64,000 nucleotides of DNA from Denticeps clupeoides (GCF_900700375.1 NC_041721.1:5657489-5721488); one strand, 5' to 3'. Counted from the stretch's first letter, positions 9,375 to 19,503 are shown. The notes: generated by a model from the letters alone, not told the origin. Made by a program: numbers and translations.

Positions 9375-12300
9375 ATGGAGCCGTCGGAGTTGTTCGAGAT
9401 CGGTGAGACTCCGCTGATTTTTTTTAAAAAACAAAAAATTTGTCGTGCCGGAGCGGGTGGTTTCTCGGGATTCGGTCTTAGATCGTGTCGAGTTTGGGGG
9501 ACTTTACTGATGGCTCGTGTTGTTAAAGTCAAGTCAAAGTCAGCTTTATTGGCATCTCACCACTTTTGGAGTCCTCACACACTGCTCCCACACTGTCATG
9601 GCTGCCCACTGCTCACCAAGGGTGGTGGTTAAAAGTAGAGGACTCATTTCGTTGTGCCACCGTGTGCTGTGCTGCAGTGTTTCACAATGACAATCACTTC
9701 ACTTTCACCGAATACGAGTACACAGAGAGACGAGATTGCGAAGCTTCGGGGGTTCACAGTGTGCAAATGAACATAGGGATAAACACAAAAACATCAATAT
9801 GACAATATATTTACATTTACGGCATTTATCAGACGCCCTTATCCAGAGCGACTTACAATTGATTGTCGACTTACAATTGATTGTCGTTGTGAAGCACTGC
9901 AGCACAGCACACGGTGACACAACAAAGCGTGTCCTCTGCTTTGATAATAACGATAGTAGTGGTGATATGAGGATGATGATAATAACCCAGCAGCTCTTTC
10001 TTTTTTTAGAAAGAGCGAAAATGTTCTGGAAGAACGCGGACGTGGACCAGATGTTTGACCTGCTGCTGGATCATCTGGCGCATCTACGAGTCGCGATCAA
10101 AACCCGAAATGCGTCCAGCAGAGGTGCGCTGTCTGTCTGTCCGTCCGTCTGGCCGTGTCTCTGCCGGGTGTGTTCACCGGACGTGCCTTCCTTCTGCAGA
10201 GTACGTCCAGGGCATGCACGTCTTGCTGGAGTGCGAGGTGGCCGCCCCCCTCAAACATGAGACGATCCAGAAGGTGGTGATCGGAGACGGTGAGTCCTGC
10301 CCCGTGTCAGACCCTCGCCGGGTTTCGGCGCTGGAGAATCTAGCACAACTTGATTCCTCGATCCGAGTCTTCAGAGTCGCCTCCATAATTTGTTTTTTTT
10401 TTTAAATACTTTAAATACTTTTACTTACATTCATTTACTGCGCAGTCCCGAGTAAAATGATGGAAATGAAACGCTGAAAACGCACGATGCATAAAAATCA
10501 CGTTACATTCAGCGATAAATGGTGGTAGTAGCCTAGTGGGTAAGACACTCGCCTGTGAACCAGAAGACCCAGGTTCAAATCCCACTTACTACCATTGTGT
10601 CCCTGAGCAAGACACTTAACCCTAAGTTGCTCCAGGGGGGGACTGTCCCTGTAACTACTGATTGTAAGTCGCTCTGGATAAGGGCGTCTGATAAATGCTG
10701 TAAATGTAAATGTAAATGGCCCAACGTTCCCTCTCCTGCTGCCTTTCAGCAACAGATCCTCAGGCCGAGATGACAATCAAGTTCAAGCCCTTAAAACACT
10801 CGCACTTTTCAATTACATTTTCTTTTTATTTCATTTATCTTGTTTTAATTTCAGCTTAGTTTAAGCACCAACAGTTACCTCTCTTGAAGAATTGTGCTTC
10901 AAATTAAGAACTTTTATGTTAACCAGATTGTTATTTAATAATTTACAAAAGACATTGTTGCCAGTATGCACAGCGATGTAAAATTGTGTTGTTAAATGCG
11001 GTGCGTCTATCGTAAAAAGTTCGCCGTGCCAGAATGTCTTCGGTTTCCTCCTACGATGTGAAGAACAGGAACGTCCGGGTTTTTGTGCGGTGGCGCAGTG
11101 GCTAACGCATATTCCTGCTCTCTAACGCAGACGTGTTGACCGCGTCAGTGTTTGGGTCCCCGGCGAAATCGAGGGACGAGCTTGGACCAGGGATGGTTTA
11201 CCAAAGTAGAATTGGGTCGGTGTTTTTTTTTTTTTGTTTAGTTCGAGTGTAACCGTGACCATACGAGGTGGTTAATTCTGCCTCGGTCTTCTCTGTTGCA
11301 GGAACGGCGAGCACGCGCCGCTGGGCCGCCAGAGCCCCTTGTCGGTAGACAGCTTGGACGGCCTCAGCCCCCTCTCTCCGCCCCAGTGTGAAAGTTTCGA
11401 CCTGGTGATGCTCTCGCCCGCGTTTGGCGACCCCCCGACGCCGCCCTCCGAGCCTTGCTTTGAGCCGCATGATTGCAGCTCGGCCTGCGTGCCTCACCTG
11501 CCTCCACATGCGGACCACTTCCTGGGCCAGAACCCTCTGCAGGTGGCCCTCCTGTGCCGGTTCCAGCGGCACAGCGAGGGGCTGGAAGTGCTTTACAAGG
11601 GACCCTGTGGGCGGAGCTTGAGCAGCATGGAGGCGGTCCTGCGGTATCTGCTGAAGACAGAGTCGCTTGGAGTCCTGCATCCCGGGAACTTCAGCTTCAG
11701 CCCAGTGGTGCAGCCCACTCGTGCTCCGCCGGCAGCCAGCCCGCGCCGACGTGACCTGAGCCAGGGGGCGGAGCCCGTGCCCGTGCAACTGTGCAACGAG
11801 CTGGACGCGGCCAACCCGCCGCAGTTCCGCTACCGGAAAGACCGCTGGCCGCACGGATGCTACCTGAGCCGGGGGCCGCTGTTCACGGACTGCTGCGACT
11901 GCACGGACGGCTGCGGAGACGCCCGGGCCTGCGCCTGCCTGCGGCTGTCTCTGAGAGCGGCGGCGGGAACGGAGCTGTACCGGCACCAGCGGCTGCAACG
12001 GCCCGTTCCCACGGGGTGAGTGTCCAGCCTCTTCGTCAGGGTGCAACGCTGTAAATGTTAAAGTTAAAGATCTTGAAATGTATCGAATCGCAATTTGAGT
12101 GCGTTGTTTTAACACAATTAAAGTGAAGTGATTGCACACAGTGAAATGTGTCCTCTGCATTTAACCCATCACCCTTGGTGAGCAGTGGGCAGCCATGACA
12201 GGCGCCCGGGGAGCAGTGTGTGGGGACGGTGCTTTGCTCAGTGGCACCTCAGTGGCACCTTGGCAGATCGGGATTCGAACCGGCAACCTTCTGATTACGG

Positions 12301-15219
12301 GGCCACTTCCTTAACCGCTAGGTTAGACAGTTGGTTCTTTAACGTGTAAGTTTCTGCTTGTGTGTGTTTGTCGGCAGGCTGTATGAGTGCAGCCCGTGGT
12401 GCGGCTGCGACCGCAGCCGTTGCCTGAACCGCGTCGTCCAGCGCGGCTTGCGGGTCCGACTGCAGGTGTTCAGGACAGAAGACCGAGGCTGGGGGGTCCG
12501 CTGTCAAGACGATCTTGATTCCGGCACCTTTGTTTGCACGTATGCTGGTGAGAATGTTGAATGCATTGGTTCACTTGAAGAGTCTTGAAGAATCCTGCGC
12601 AGGGTGGTAGTAGCCTGGTGGTTAACACACCCGCCTATGAACCAGAAGACCCAGGTTCAAATCCCACTTACTACCATTGTGTCCCTGAGCAAGACACTTA
12701 ACCTTAAGTTGCTCCAGGGGGGGACTGTCCCTGTAACTACTGATTGTAAGTCGCTCTGGATAAGGGCGTCTGATAAATGCTGTAAATGTAAATTTCCACT
12801 ATTTTCAATTGGGGACAAACTTCAATTTCCAAGAACTTTATTTGTCCCCGAGGGGCAATTTAGAAGGCACAGTGGAGCAGCTCACGTATAACACTTGTTA
12901 CAATAGACACAACAATACAATTTTCCTTGTATTGCACTATGAACAACAATCCCATTGTGTCCCCGAGTGTCACCAGGGGGACTGTTCCTATAACTACTTA
13001 TTGCAAGTCACTCTGGATAAGGGTGTCTGATAAATGTAAGAACAAGATGATTTTGTGAGGAACAAAATATGTACCTTTTAGCTTTCTGCACAGCAGATCA
13101 GTATCACGATTTATTTCAGCCGACTTATGTCACTTCACAACTTCTTGAGTGAGCTCGCCTGGTTGCTGGTTCCTGTAACCACCTGAGAAGATGCGGGCTA
13201 CTTGTGTAGACATTTTATGTTTTACGGCATGTTACCATCAGATAAATGCTGTAAATGTTATCAGACGCCGTTATCCAGAGCGACTTAGTCAGTACTTACA
13301 GGGACAGTCCCCCCCCCCCCGGAGACACTCAGTGTTAATTATTTTGATCAGGGTCATAATGGCAGTAAGTGGGTTTGGATCGGAGGCGAGTGTGTTACCC
13401 CGCTAGGCTACTACAACCCCAGACTTTGTTCCTCTGCGTGCTCCGCAGTCCAGAGACCTGCAGTTCCGGAGAGCTGGTGGCCCTCAATGTGTCTGCACCT
13501 TCCTTCCCAGGTGTGGTTCTCCATTCAGGCCGAAGCGGCGATGAGCCCCTCCCACCAAAGCGGGCACGAGACGAGACAATGTCGGACGATGAAGTGGAGG
13601 TGGTGGATGAGTGGACTCTTCCAGCGGGCGGGGTGAAGGATTCCTCCACAGACACGGGGAATCCTTCAACCTCACTGCATGTGCCTGTAATTCAGTGTCC
13701 TGCAGAGCCAGAGAAGCTTCAGGCAAGTAAGCGTCCTTTACACTCTCACTTACCTTTCATAACCGCTTAATACAATCAAACGTTCCCAAGGTGTATTCAG
13801 AACAACAAGGGTAAGATTGCCCGGGGATCTGGTAGCTCCTGAAACTGGGTTAGTCTAAAAGCCCCCGTTTTTTTTTTTAGGGGCAGGAGAGCCATCTGGC
13901 AGCTGGAAAAGGTAATGTCACCGCCGCGTCCCACAGTTCTGGCTTGTTCACTGATGCAAACGTGTCACTTGCTCACATTAGAGGACATTTTTCCGGGGAT
14001 CCTGGTATTGTATGCAAATATTCCGTACTTACATCGGAAAAGGAATGGGACTGCAGGAGGAGGGTGGCATTATGTGTTGCAGGTGATCAGATCCAACCTC
14101 TGTGTCCATTTCCAGTCTTGTCCTCACTGGTGTCCGTAGTAATGATGTTGCGTATGGAAGTGGCAGAAATAATAATCACATTCTCCAAGGAACTATTTAT
14201 ATGCGACATAAACAAACCTCGTTTATTTTAGCACGTGAGAGTGGAACATCACTGGAATCCCCCAGCGGTCACGTTATCCAGTCTGTATGTAATGGAATTA
14301 TTGGTTGGTATTAGTAATATGCATATGCAGTCCTCATACTCCATGTCTTCAGGGTTAAAGTTGCATTTTTAAAGTTACACACATATGCAACGTGCATTAT
14401 TACCACAGTGCATGTCAGTTTAACAGGAAAGGGGGAATTGAGGGTCTTTTACGCGACTTCCGATAGGCAAGGAGTGAGAAAATGGCTTGTGGGTGGAATT
14501 TTGCGTAATTGTCAAGTGAAGCCGATTCAAGCTATCTGCTGCGACTCCAGGCGACAGTGTGAGGAAGAAGCAGCTTCGTCTGGAGCAGCTCGGGGGCTGG
14601 ACGGGCTCCCAGGAACACGTGCACTACCTGGATGCCACAAAAGAGGGGAACGTAGGGAGGTTCATCAATGTAAGCTTTTGATTTATCCAGTATGCATGTT
14701 GGTGAATTTGAACTTTGACCCTCACCGTGAGCCTTTGTGTGTCCAGCATAGCTGCAGTCCGAACCTCTTTGTGCAGAGCGTCTTCACTGACACCCATGAC
14801 CCCAGGTTCCCAGTTGTTGCTTTCTTCACCACCAGGTAAGACTCTGCACACCCACTTTACATTTCTGCCATTTACCGGATGACTTACAGTCGGTAGTGAC
14901 AGGGACAGTCCTCCCCCTGGAGACACTCAGGGCAAAGTGTCTTGCTCAGGGACACAATGGTAGCAAGTGCGGTTTGAACCTGTGACTTTGTGGTCTACTG
15001 GTTCACAGGCGAATATCTAACACAATAGGCTACTAGCACCCCCATATGTGCACATGTGCGCTGCATTGTGGGATTGGTCTTCATTTCTAGTTCTCCTGTA
15101 GGCCAGTGGAAGCAGGGACCGAGTTGACCTGGAACTACTCCTGCAGTGCCAAGCGCGAGCGCCAGAGAGAAGTGCCGTGTCTGTGTAGTCAAGAGAACTG
15201 CCAGAAATGGCTGATCTGA
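9375..15219 (+). CDS. setdb2: SETDB2 histone H3K9 methyltransferase (MBD, pre-SET, split SET)
   Basis: Nuclear enzyme that methylates histone H3 lysine 9. Exons: 9375-9402, 10010-10123, 10200-10289, a weak 31-nt exon 10750-10780, 11302-12015, 12378-12547, 13511-13726, 13881-13911, 14558-14669, 14747-14835, 15102-15219. With the weak exon the frame closes at 570 aa (human 719). The N-terminus has [13 protein letters not shown], matching EYIQAM of human SETDB2. The big exon carries HDCSSAC, an MBD ([20 protein letters not shown]) and the start of the pre-SET domain ([11 protein letters not shown]). The next has [18 protein letters not shown] and the first SET half ([20 protein letters not shown]). 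An acidic insertion ([11 protein letters not shown]) splits the SET domain, which resumes with [20 protein letters not shown] and ELTWNYS and ends [13 protein letters not shown]. The catalytic NHSCSPN and the post-SET cysteines are present. The insertion is much shorter than in human. Confidence 0.9.
9530..9712 (+). repeat. SINE B 3' part fused to another repeat tail
   Basis: A short piece GTCAAAGTCAGCTTTATTGG, common at fish retroposon ends, is followed by the 3' half of SINE B (CATGGCTGCCCACTGCTCAC to ACAATCACTTCACTTTCACC). It lies in setdb2 intron 1. Confidence 0.65.
9808..9945 (-). repeat. SINE A tail followed by SINE B tail
   Basis: SINE A tail on the minus strand (9808-9885, with a small duplication of ACTTACAATTGATTGTCG) abuts a SINE B tail fragment (CAGCACAGCACACGGTGACA). 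It lies in setdb2 intron 1. Confidence 0.65.
10518..10717 (+). repeat. SINE A, full-length young copy
   Basis: Complete copy with A-box TAGCCTAGTGGGTAAG, B-box GGTTCAAATCC and tail with three AAATGT units. It ends only about 30 bp before the weak setdb2 exon at 10750. The sequence is nearly identical to the copies at 12604 and 16424, so it is recent. Confidence 0.9.
11085..11190 (+). repeat. Possible third tRNA-like SINE head
   Basis: GTGGCGCAGTGGCTAACGC resembles an A-box and GTTTGGGTCCCCGGC a degenerate B-box. There is no second copy in the window to compare with, so this is only a possibility. It is in a setdb2 intron. Confidence 0.3.
12117..12326 (-). repeat. SINE B copy
   Basis: Minus-strand copy with tail AATTAAAGTGAAGTGATTGC (plus reading), body TTAACCCATCACCCTTGGTG and B-box complement GGATTCGAACCGGCAACC. 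It lies in the setdb2 intron before the pre-SET exon at 12378 and lacks its first tRNA-like bases. Confidence 0.85.
12604..12793 (+). repeat. SINE A, full-length young copy
   Basis: Starts GGTGGTAGTAGCCTGGTGG, B-box GGTTCAAATCC, ends GCTGTAAATGTAAAT. It is about 60 bp downstream of the setdb2 exon ending at 12547. Confidence 0.9.
12945..13040 (+). repeat. SINE A 3' fragment
   Basis: Only the body and tail remain (CCCATTGTGTCCCCGAG to GGGTGTCTGATAAATGTAAG). In a setdb2 intron. Confidence 0.7.
13239..13420 (-). repeat. SINE A copy with an expanded C run
   Basis: Minus-strand copy, tail at left and head (GGCTACTACAACCCC, plus reading) at right. The internal short C run has grown to about 12 C. 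It ends about 90 bp before the setdb2 exon at 13511. Confidence 0.8.
14856..15041 (-). repeat. SINE A copy
   Basis: Minus-strand copy (TTTACATTTCTGCCATTTAC to AGGCTACTAGCACCC, plus reading) filling most of the last setdb2 intron. Confidence 0.85.
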
Positions 15220-15723
15220 GGACTCTTCTGGAGATCCGAGACGCACCAGAAAGAATTCCGATGGGCGATTGGTGCAAGAACCGCAGTTCACCTCATTCCC
15301 ACTGGACAGTAATGCACTGGCAAGGCTGCAGAGCGTCAGCCCAGACCAGCTAGACCACAGACAACGATCGCGTTATCAAGACGGACCAAAACATCCACAG
15401 AATGCCGGAGTCTCGCTCTGGTGCCGCAGGGTTCGGTATTCTCTGGCCTGGACGAACGGAATGATGAGGGACACCTTTTTAATACGTTTTTGTCCAAATT
15501 GTTGGAATTGAATATGGTTCTTCATGGTAGGACCTAAACGAACCATCACAACAAGGTCCTAAAACGACATTCACACATGCACACAGTGATGTGGACAGCG
15601 GCGTGCACAACACTAAACCGCTTCCCCGCATGAAAGGTAGAAGTAAGTCAATCTAATTAGTCATTTGAGAGTTTTTGTTTGTCTGCACTGAATGTACAAA
15701 CTGACACGTGTTCTTTATATCAA

Positions 15724-15729
15724 ATAAAA
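15724..15729 (+). terminator. Poly(A) signal of setdb2
   Basis: AATAAA in ATCAAATAAAATGCC, about 505 bp past the setdb2 stop. It is the first canonical signal on this strand. Confidence 0.6.
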
Positions 15730-15734
15730 TGCCA

Positions 15735-16155
15735 TTTTTATTGTAAAGAACTGTCTTTATGAGCCGTCAAATTGTCCAACCCACCATCGATTCAATCAGA
15801 CGGCTAAACTGATGGGTGCAGATGGGTTCGAGGACGCTGTACTTAAGTAACTTGTTGCTCAGTGCAGTTCAAAGACACAAAGCGATTGGTTTTCTAAAAA
15901 AAAAAAAAAAAAATTAAGTTCATGTAAGCAGTTCGTTGGTGAAGGTTCCTGCCACAGAAACCACACACAGAGCAAAAAGATGAATTGGAACCAGGACAAA
16001 CAGCAGAGGAAAAGTGAAACTACATAAACAGCAGCATTTCAGATTAGTGGGAACTGGACTCGTCACGGCGGTGCGCCGACTATCTTCATAGTCAAGCAAG
16101 TCAAGTTCAAGTCTCAGTAATTAACTGAACTTAGATCACGCAAGTTCTAGAGTTT
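15735..16155. other. Spacer downstream of setdb2
   Basis: No coding sequence seen. It contains a run of about 18 A around 15896-15913. Confidence 0.5.
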
Positions 16156-16207
16156 CATTTATCATACGCCCTGATCCAGAGCCACTTACAATCAGTAGTT
16201 GTAGGGA
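16156..16207 (-). repeat. SINE A tail fragment
   Basis: TTTATCATACGCCCTGATCC to AGTTGTAGGGACA is a diverged SINE A tail. It ends exactly where the minisatellite begins, and the shared GGGACA may be where the repeat array arose. Confidence 0.55.
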
Positions 16208-16423
16208 CACCGGGACGGACGCACACACGCGCGCACGGAAGGGACACCGGGAGGCGCGCAGGGAAGGGACACCGGGACGCGCGCAGGGAAGGGACGCCGG
16301 GACGGACGCACGCGTGTGTGTAGGGAAGGGACGCCGGGACGGACGCGCGCGCGTGCAGGAAAGGGACGCCGGGACGGACGCGCGCGCAGGAAAGGGACAC
16401 CGGGACGGACGCGTGCAGGAAAG

Positions 16424-16612
16424 GTGGTAGTAGCCTAGTGGGTAAGACACTCGCCTGTGAACCAGAAGACCCGGGTTCAAATCCCACTTACTACCATTGT
16501 GTCCCTGAGCAAGACACTTAACCTTAAGTTGCTCCAGGGAGACTGTCCCTGTAACTACTGGTTGTAAGTTGCTCTGGATAAGGGCGTCTGATAAATGCTG
16601 TAAATGTAAATG
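16424..16612 (+). repeat. SINE A inserted in the minisatellite
   Basis: Full-length copy flanked by GAAAGG on both sides, a likely 6-bp target duplication made from the repeat unit. Confidence 0.9.
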
Positions 16613-16672
16613 AAAGGGACGCCGGGACGGACGCGTGCAGGAAAAGGGACGCCGGGACGGACGCGTGCAGGA

Positions 16673-17568
16673 CATTTACATTTACGGCATTTGGCAGACG
16701 CCCTTATCCAGAGCGACTTACAACGTGCTTTCAAGTTACCATCGATGAAGAGATCAATTCCGGTTCACTAGGACCCCAACTATGAATACATCTATTTAAT
16801 TCACTCTGTTGTAGATTCTGTACACAAAGTTTGACAAGAAAATTACAATTTAATCTAAATATTCTTTAAAGAGGAAGGTCTTGAGCTGCCGTTTGAAGGT
16901 GCTCAGTGACTGAGCTGTTCTGACCACGAGGGGAAGTTCATTCCACCACCGAGGGGCCAAGACGGAGAAGAGTCTGGATGAATGTTTTCCTTTTACCTTC
17001 AGAGATGGAGGGACCAGGCGAGCAGTACTGGAGGCTCGGAGTATACGAGGTGCAGTGCGAGGTGTAATGAGGGCTGTGAGGTAGGATGGTGCTGCTCCAT
17101 GTTTGGCTTTGTAGGCCAGCATCAGTATTTTGAACCTGATGCGTGCAGCTACTGGGAGCCAGTGAAGGGAACGTAGCAGAGGGGTGGTATGGGAGAATTT
17201 GGGAAGGTTGAAGATCAGTCGTGCTGCTGCATTTTGTATGAGTTGAAGAGGTCGGATGGTACATAGTGGTAGACCAGCTAGAAGGGAGTTGCAGTAATCC
17301 AGTCGTGAGATTACTAAGGACTGAACCAGTAGTTGGGTGGCCTGGGTTGACAGGTAAGGGCGGATTCGTCTGATATTGTAGAGAAGGAATCTACATGAGC
17401 GGGAAAGATTGCTGATGTGAGTTGAGAAGGAGAGTTGGTTGTCTATTGTTACGCCAAGGTTGCGGGCTGTTGCAGAAGGAGAGAGCTGCGAGTTGTCTAG
17501 GTAAATAGCAAGATCCTGATGTGGTGAAGAATCTGCTGGAATGAATATTAGTTCAGTTTTGGTTTTGC
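16673..17568 (-). mobile_element. L2-type LINE 3' end inserted in the minisatellite
   Basis: Same family as 1094-1858. The minus strand encodes the RT C-terminus (LVPPSLKVKGKHSSRLFSVL, APRWWNELPLVVRTAQSLS, TFKRQLKTFLFKEYLD and stop); a frame change near 17130-17260 separates the upstream part. It is flanked by TGCAGGA on both sides, a possible target duplication. Its 3' tail, TCGCTCTGGATAAGGGCGTC then TGCCAAATGCCG, is nearly the SINE A tail. Confidence 0.9.
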
Positions 17569-17885
17569 AGGAAAAGGGACGCCGGGACGGACGCGTGCAG
17601 GAAAAGGGACGCCGGGACGGACGCGTGCAGGAAAAGGGACGCCGGGACGGACGCGTGCAGGAAAAGGGACGCCGGGACGGACGCGTGCAGGAAAAGGGAC
17701 GCCGGGACGGACGCGTGCAGGAAAAGGGACGCCGGGACGGACGCGTGCAGGAAAAGGGACGCCGGGACGGACTGACGCGCAGGGAAGGGACACCGGGACG
17801 GACTGACGCGCAGGAAAAGGGACACCGGGACGGACTGACGCGCAGGAAAAGGGACGCCGGGACGGACTTTACAAGTTAAAAGTTC

Positions 17886-17891
17886 TTTATT
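17886..17891 (-). terminator. Poly(A) signal of the H2A gene
   Basis: Minus-strand AATAAA (CTAATAAAGAAC) 65 bp past the H2A stop. No histone stem-loop was found between the stop and this signal, so the mRNA is probably polyadenylated. Confidence 0.7.
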
Positions 17892-17955
17892 AGAAGACTG
17901 TAAAAGCAGGGTCGGATAGTACAGGTAAAAGGACGTGCTGCAGCGGTTCCGTGGT

Positions 17956-18366
17956 CTAGAACTCCTGGGAGTTGACGTCCTTGCCGCCCTCCGGCCTCGC
18001 CGTCCTCTTGGGGAGCAGCTGGGCGTGGATGTTGGGCAGCACGCCGCCCTCGGAGATGGTGACGCCGCCCAGCAGCATGTTGAGCTCCTCGTCGTTCCTC
18101 ACGGCCAGCTGGATGTGTCTCGGCCCGACGCGCCGCTTCTTGTTGTCCCTGCTGGCGTTGCCCGCCAGCTCCAGCACCTCGGCGCACAGGTACTCGATGA
18201 CGGCCGTCAGGTAGACGGCGGCCCCGCTGCCGATGCGCTGCGCGTAGTTCCCCTTCCGCAGCAGGCGGGCGATGCGGCCGACGGGGAACTGCAGGCCGGC
18301 CCGGGCGGAGCGGGACGTGATGGTCTTGGACTTCACAGCAGCGACTTTCTTCCCGCGACCAGACAT
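17956..18366 (-). CDS. Divergent histone H2A.X variant with SQEF C-terminus
   Basis: A 136-aa core histone from one uninterrupted coding exon. The histone fold is complete: [72 protein letters not shown]. Acidic-patch residues (EYL, AEVLEL, NDEE) are kept. The C-terminus NSQEF is an SQ[E/D]-aromatic motif, the site phosphorylated by ATM/ATR kinases in H2A.X. An SQEF ending is known from the H2A.X-F form of frog and fish eggs and embryos. Many normally invariant positions differ: APVYL is AAVYL, GKVTIAQGG is GGVTISEGG (the methylatable Gln is Glu), and LLPKKT is LLPKRT. Upstream are a TATA box and a 5'UTR intron; downstream a poly(A) signal. No other histone gene is near, so this is a solitary replacement-type variant. 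Confidence 0.9.
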   Translation of the reverse strand: MSGRGKKVAAVKSKTITSRSARAGLQFPVGRIARLLRKGNYAQRIGSGAAVYLTAVIEYLCAEVLELAGNASRDNKKRRVGPRHIQLAVRNDEELNMLLGGVTISEGGVLPNIHAQLLPKRTARPEGGKDVNSQEF

Positions 18367-18399
18367 GGTTCTCTTTAGAATTAAAAAGGCGTTTCATGT

Positions 18400-18725
18400 T
18401 ACATTTACAGCATTTATCCAGAGCGACTTCCAAATCAGTAGTTACAGGGACAGCCCCCCCCCCCCCCCCCCCCCTTTTTTTTTTTTTTTATATTTTAAAG
18501 TGAAGTGATTATCACATGTGATGCACAGCACACGGTGCACAGTGAAATTTGTCCTCTGCATTTAACCCATCACCCTGAGTGAGCAGTGGGCAGCCATGAC
18601 AGGCGCCCGGACCTGCAACCTTCTGATTACGGGGCCACTTCCTTAACCACTAGGCCACCACTGCCCCCCTTATGGGATTTGAACCTGGATCTTCTGGTTT
18701 ATATTCGAGTGTGTTACCCAAACAT
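18400..18725 (-). repeat. Nested repeat: SINE B inserted into SINE A, in the H2A 5'UTR intron
   Basis: SINE A tail (18400-18450, TTTACAGCATTTATCCAGAG) and head (18668-18725, GGATTTGAACCTGGATCTTC) are separated by a run of C then T and a SINE B with an internal deletion (18497-18667, AAAGTGAAGTGATTATCACA to CCACCACTGCCCC). This is the reverse of the nesting at 3029-3415. Confidence 0.8.
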
Positions 18726-18822
18726 TATATATATAATATATATAACACTACCTACTCACTAATAAAACTACTTAGTCTTCACACGTGATCGTCGACGAAC
18801 ATTAAAAGCCGTAAATACTCAC

Positions 18823-18897
18823 CTTACTTGTTGTGCCACAGGATTTTAAAAACCAGAAGGAGAAGGTACACGAACCAGGCGCTACTGCGGTTTTATA
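18823..18897 (-). promoter_or_regulatory. TATA promoter and 5'UTR exon of the H2A variant
   Basis: On the minus strand GGGTATAAAAC (TATAAAA at 18891-18897) is followed about 65-70 bp later by a strong donor AAG|GTGAGT (exon end 18823). A matching acceptor (TTTTAATTCTAAAG|AG) lies just before the ATG at 18366. The implied intron is about 450 bp. The transcription start is inferred to be near 18865. Confidence 0.65.
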
Positions 18898-19500
18898 CCC
18901 GCGACTAACGAAGCAGATTCCCGACACCTGCTGCCAATTAGCGCTGTGCGATTCACGACTCACCCGATTCCATTTAAGTCTCAAGTGATCCGATTCATTT
19001 GAGTCCTAACTACACCATGTAAATACACTGTATAATCATTAAAAAAAAAAACATGAAAGTAGCATAACTTATAGTTTATTTGCACCATCTGAATCTGCAT
19101 AGCTCGGTGGATTCGGCGGTTCCTCTGACCGGAAAGAGTGACTCGAGTGACTCACTTATCTGGATCAGTTTAATGAGTGACTCAAAGGGAGCCGGATTCT
19201 AAAAAGCATCGCGAACTGCCAATCACGCCGGACGATTTGATTGGACGGCGACTTCTGACCGATTTCGATTTATTGGAGGTTTGGGAATTAACGCTTCAAC
19301 CTTTAGTTGTACAGTTTGGAGGACACTTTGTTTTATTCCCGAACATTGCTGTAAAATGTAAAAATGTTTGTGAGGTGCCCCCCCTCGCATTTCGTCCTTT
19401 TTTTTAAAGACGTTCATTTTGCATAATAAATAAACAAACACATAAATATATGATAAAACATTTCATCCTTTATCGCTCTTCACTCGGTTGTTGTTGAGCG
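18898..19500. other. Intergenic region between H2A variant and creg1 (divergent genes)
   Basis: About 600 bp between divergently transcribed genes. No repeats of the main families and no convincing exon. It presumably holds regulatory DNA for both genes. Confidence 0.5.
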
Positions 19501-19503
19501 GCG

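Larger units (their letters stand above)
16202..17868. repeat. CpG-rich 30-bp minisatellite, split by two insertions
   Basis: The unit is about 30 bp, AAAAGGGACGCCGGGACGGA followed by CGCGTGCAGG, with five CpG per unit. Seven variable units lie at 16202-16423, two at 16613-16672, and about seven near-identical plus three longer units (CGGACTGACGCGCAGG) at 17569-17868. The interruptions are a SINE A (16424-16612) and an L2 LINE (16673-17568). Because 30 is a multiple of 3 and the unit lacks stops, long frames run through it on both strands; these are not genes. Confidence 0.95.

Noticed and set aside
8845-9406. Overlapping long frames on both strands near 9 kb
   Set aside because: They lie in a stop-poor CpG island with a poly(T) run; arginine-rich products without domains.
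10518-10600. tRNA-like A- and B-boxes as real tRNA genes
   Set aside because: The same head occurs many times joined to the same SINE body, and no proper acceptor-stem and anticodon fold was found.
16202-17868. 30-bp repeats looking like a CRISPR array
   Set aside because: Units are directly joined with no unique spacers, and the DNA is eukaryotic.
17541-17879. Long open frames of repeated RRDGRVQEKG and its antisense
   Set aside because: They come from a 30-bp minisatellite whose unit length is a multiple of three and lacks stops; both strands are open.
17935-18378. 147-codon plus-strand frame opposite the histone
   Set aside because: It is the antisense of the H2A coding sequence.
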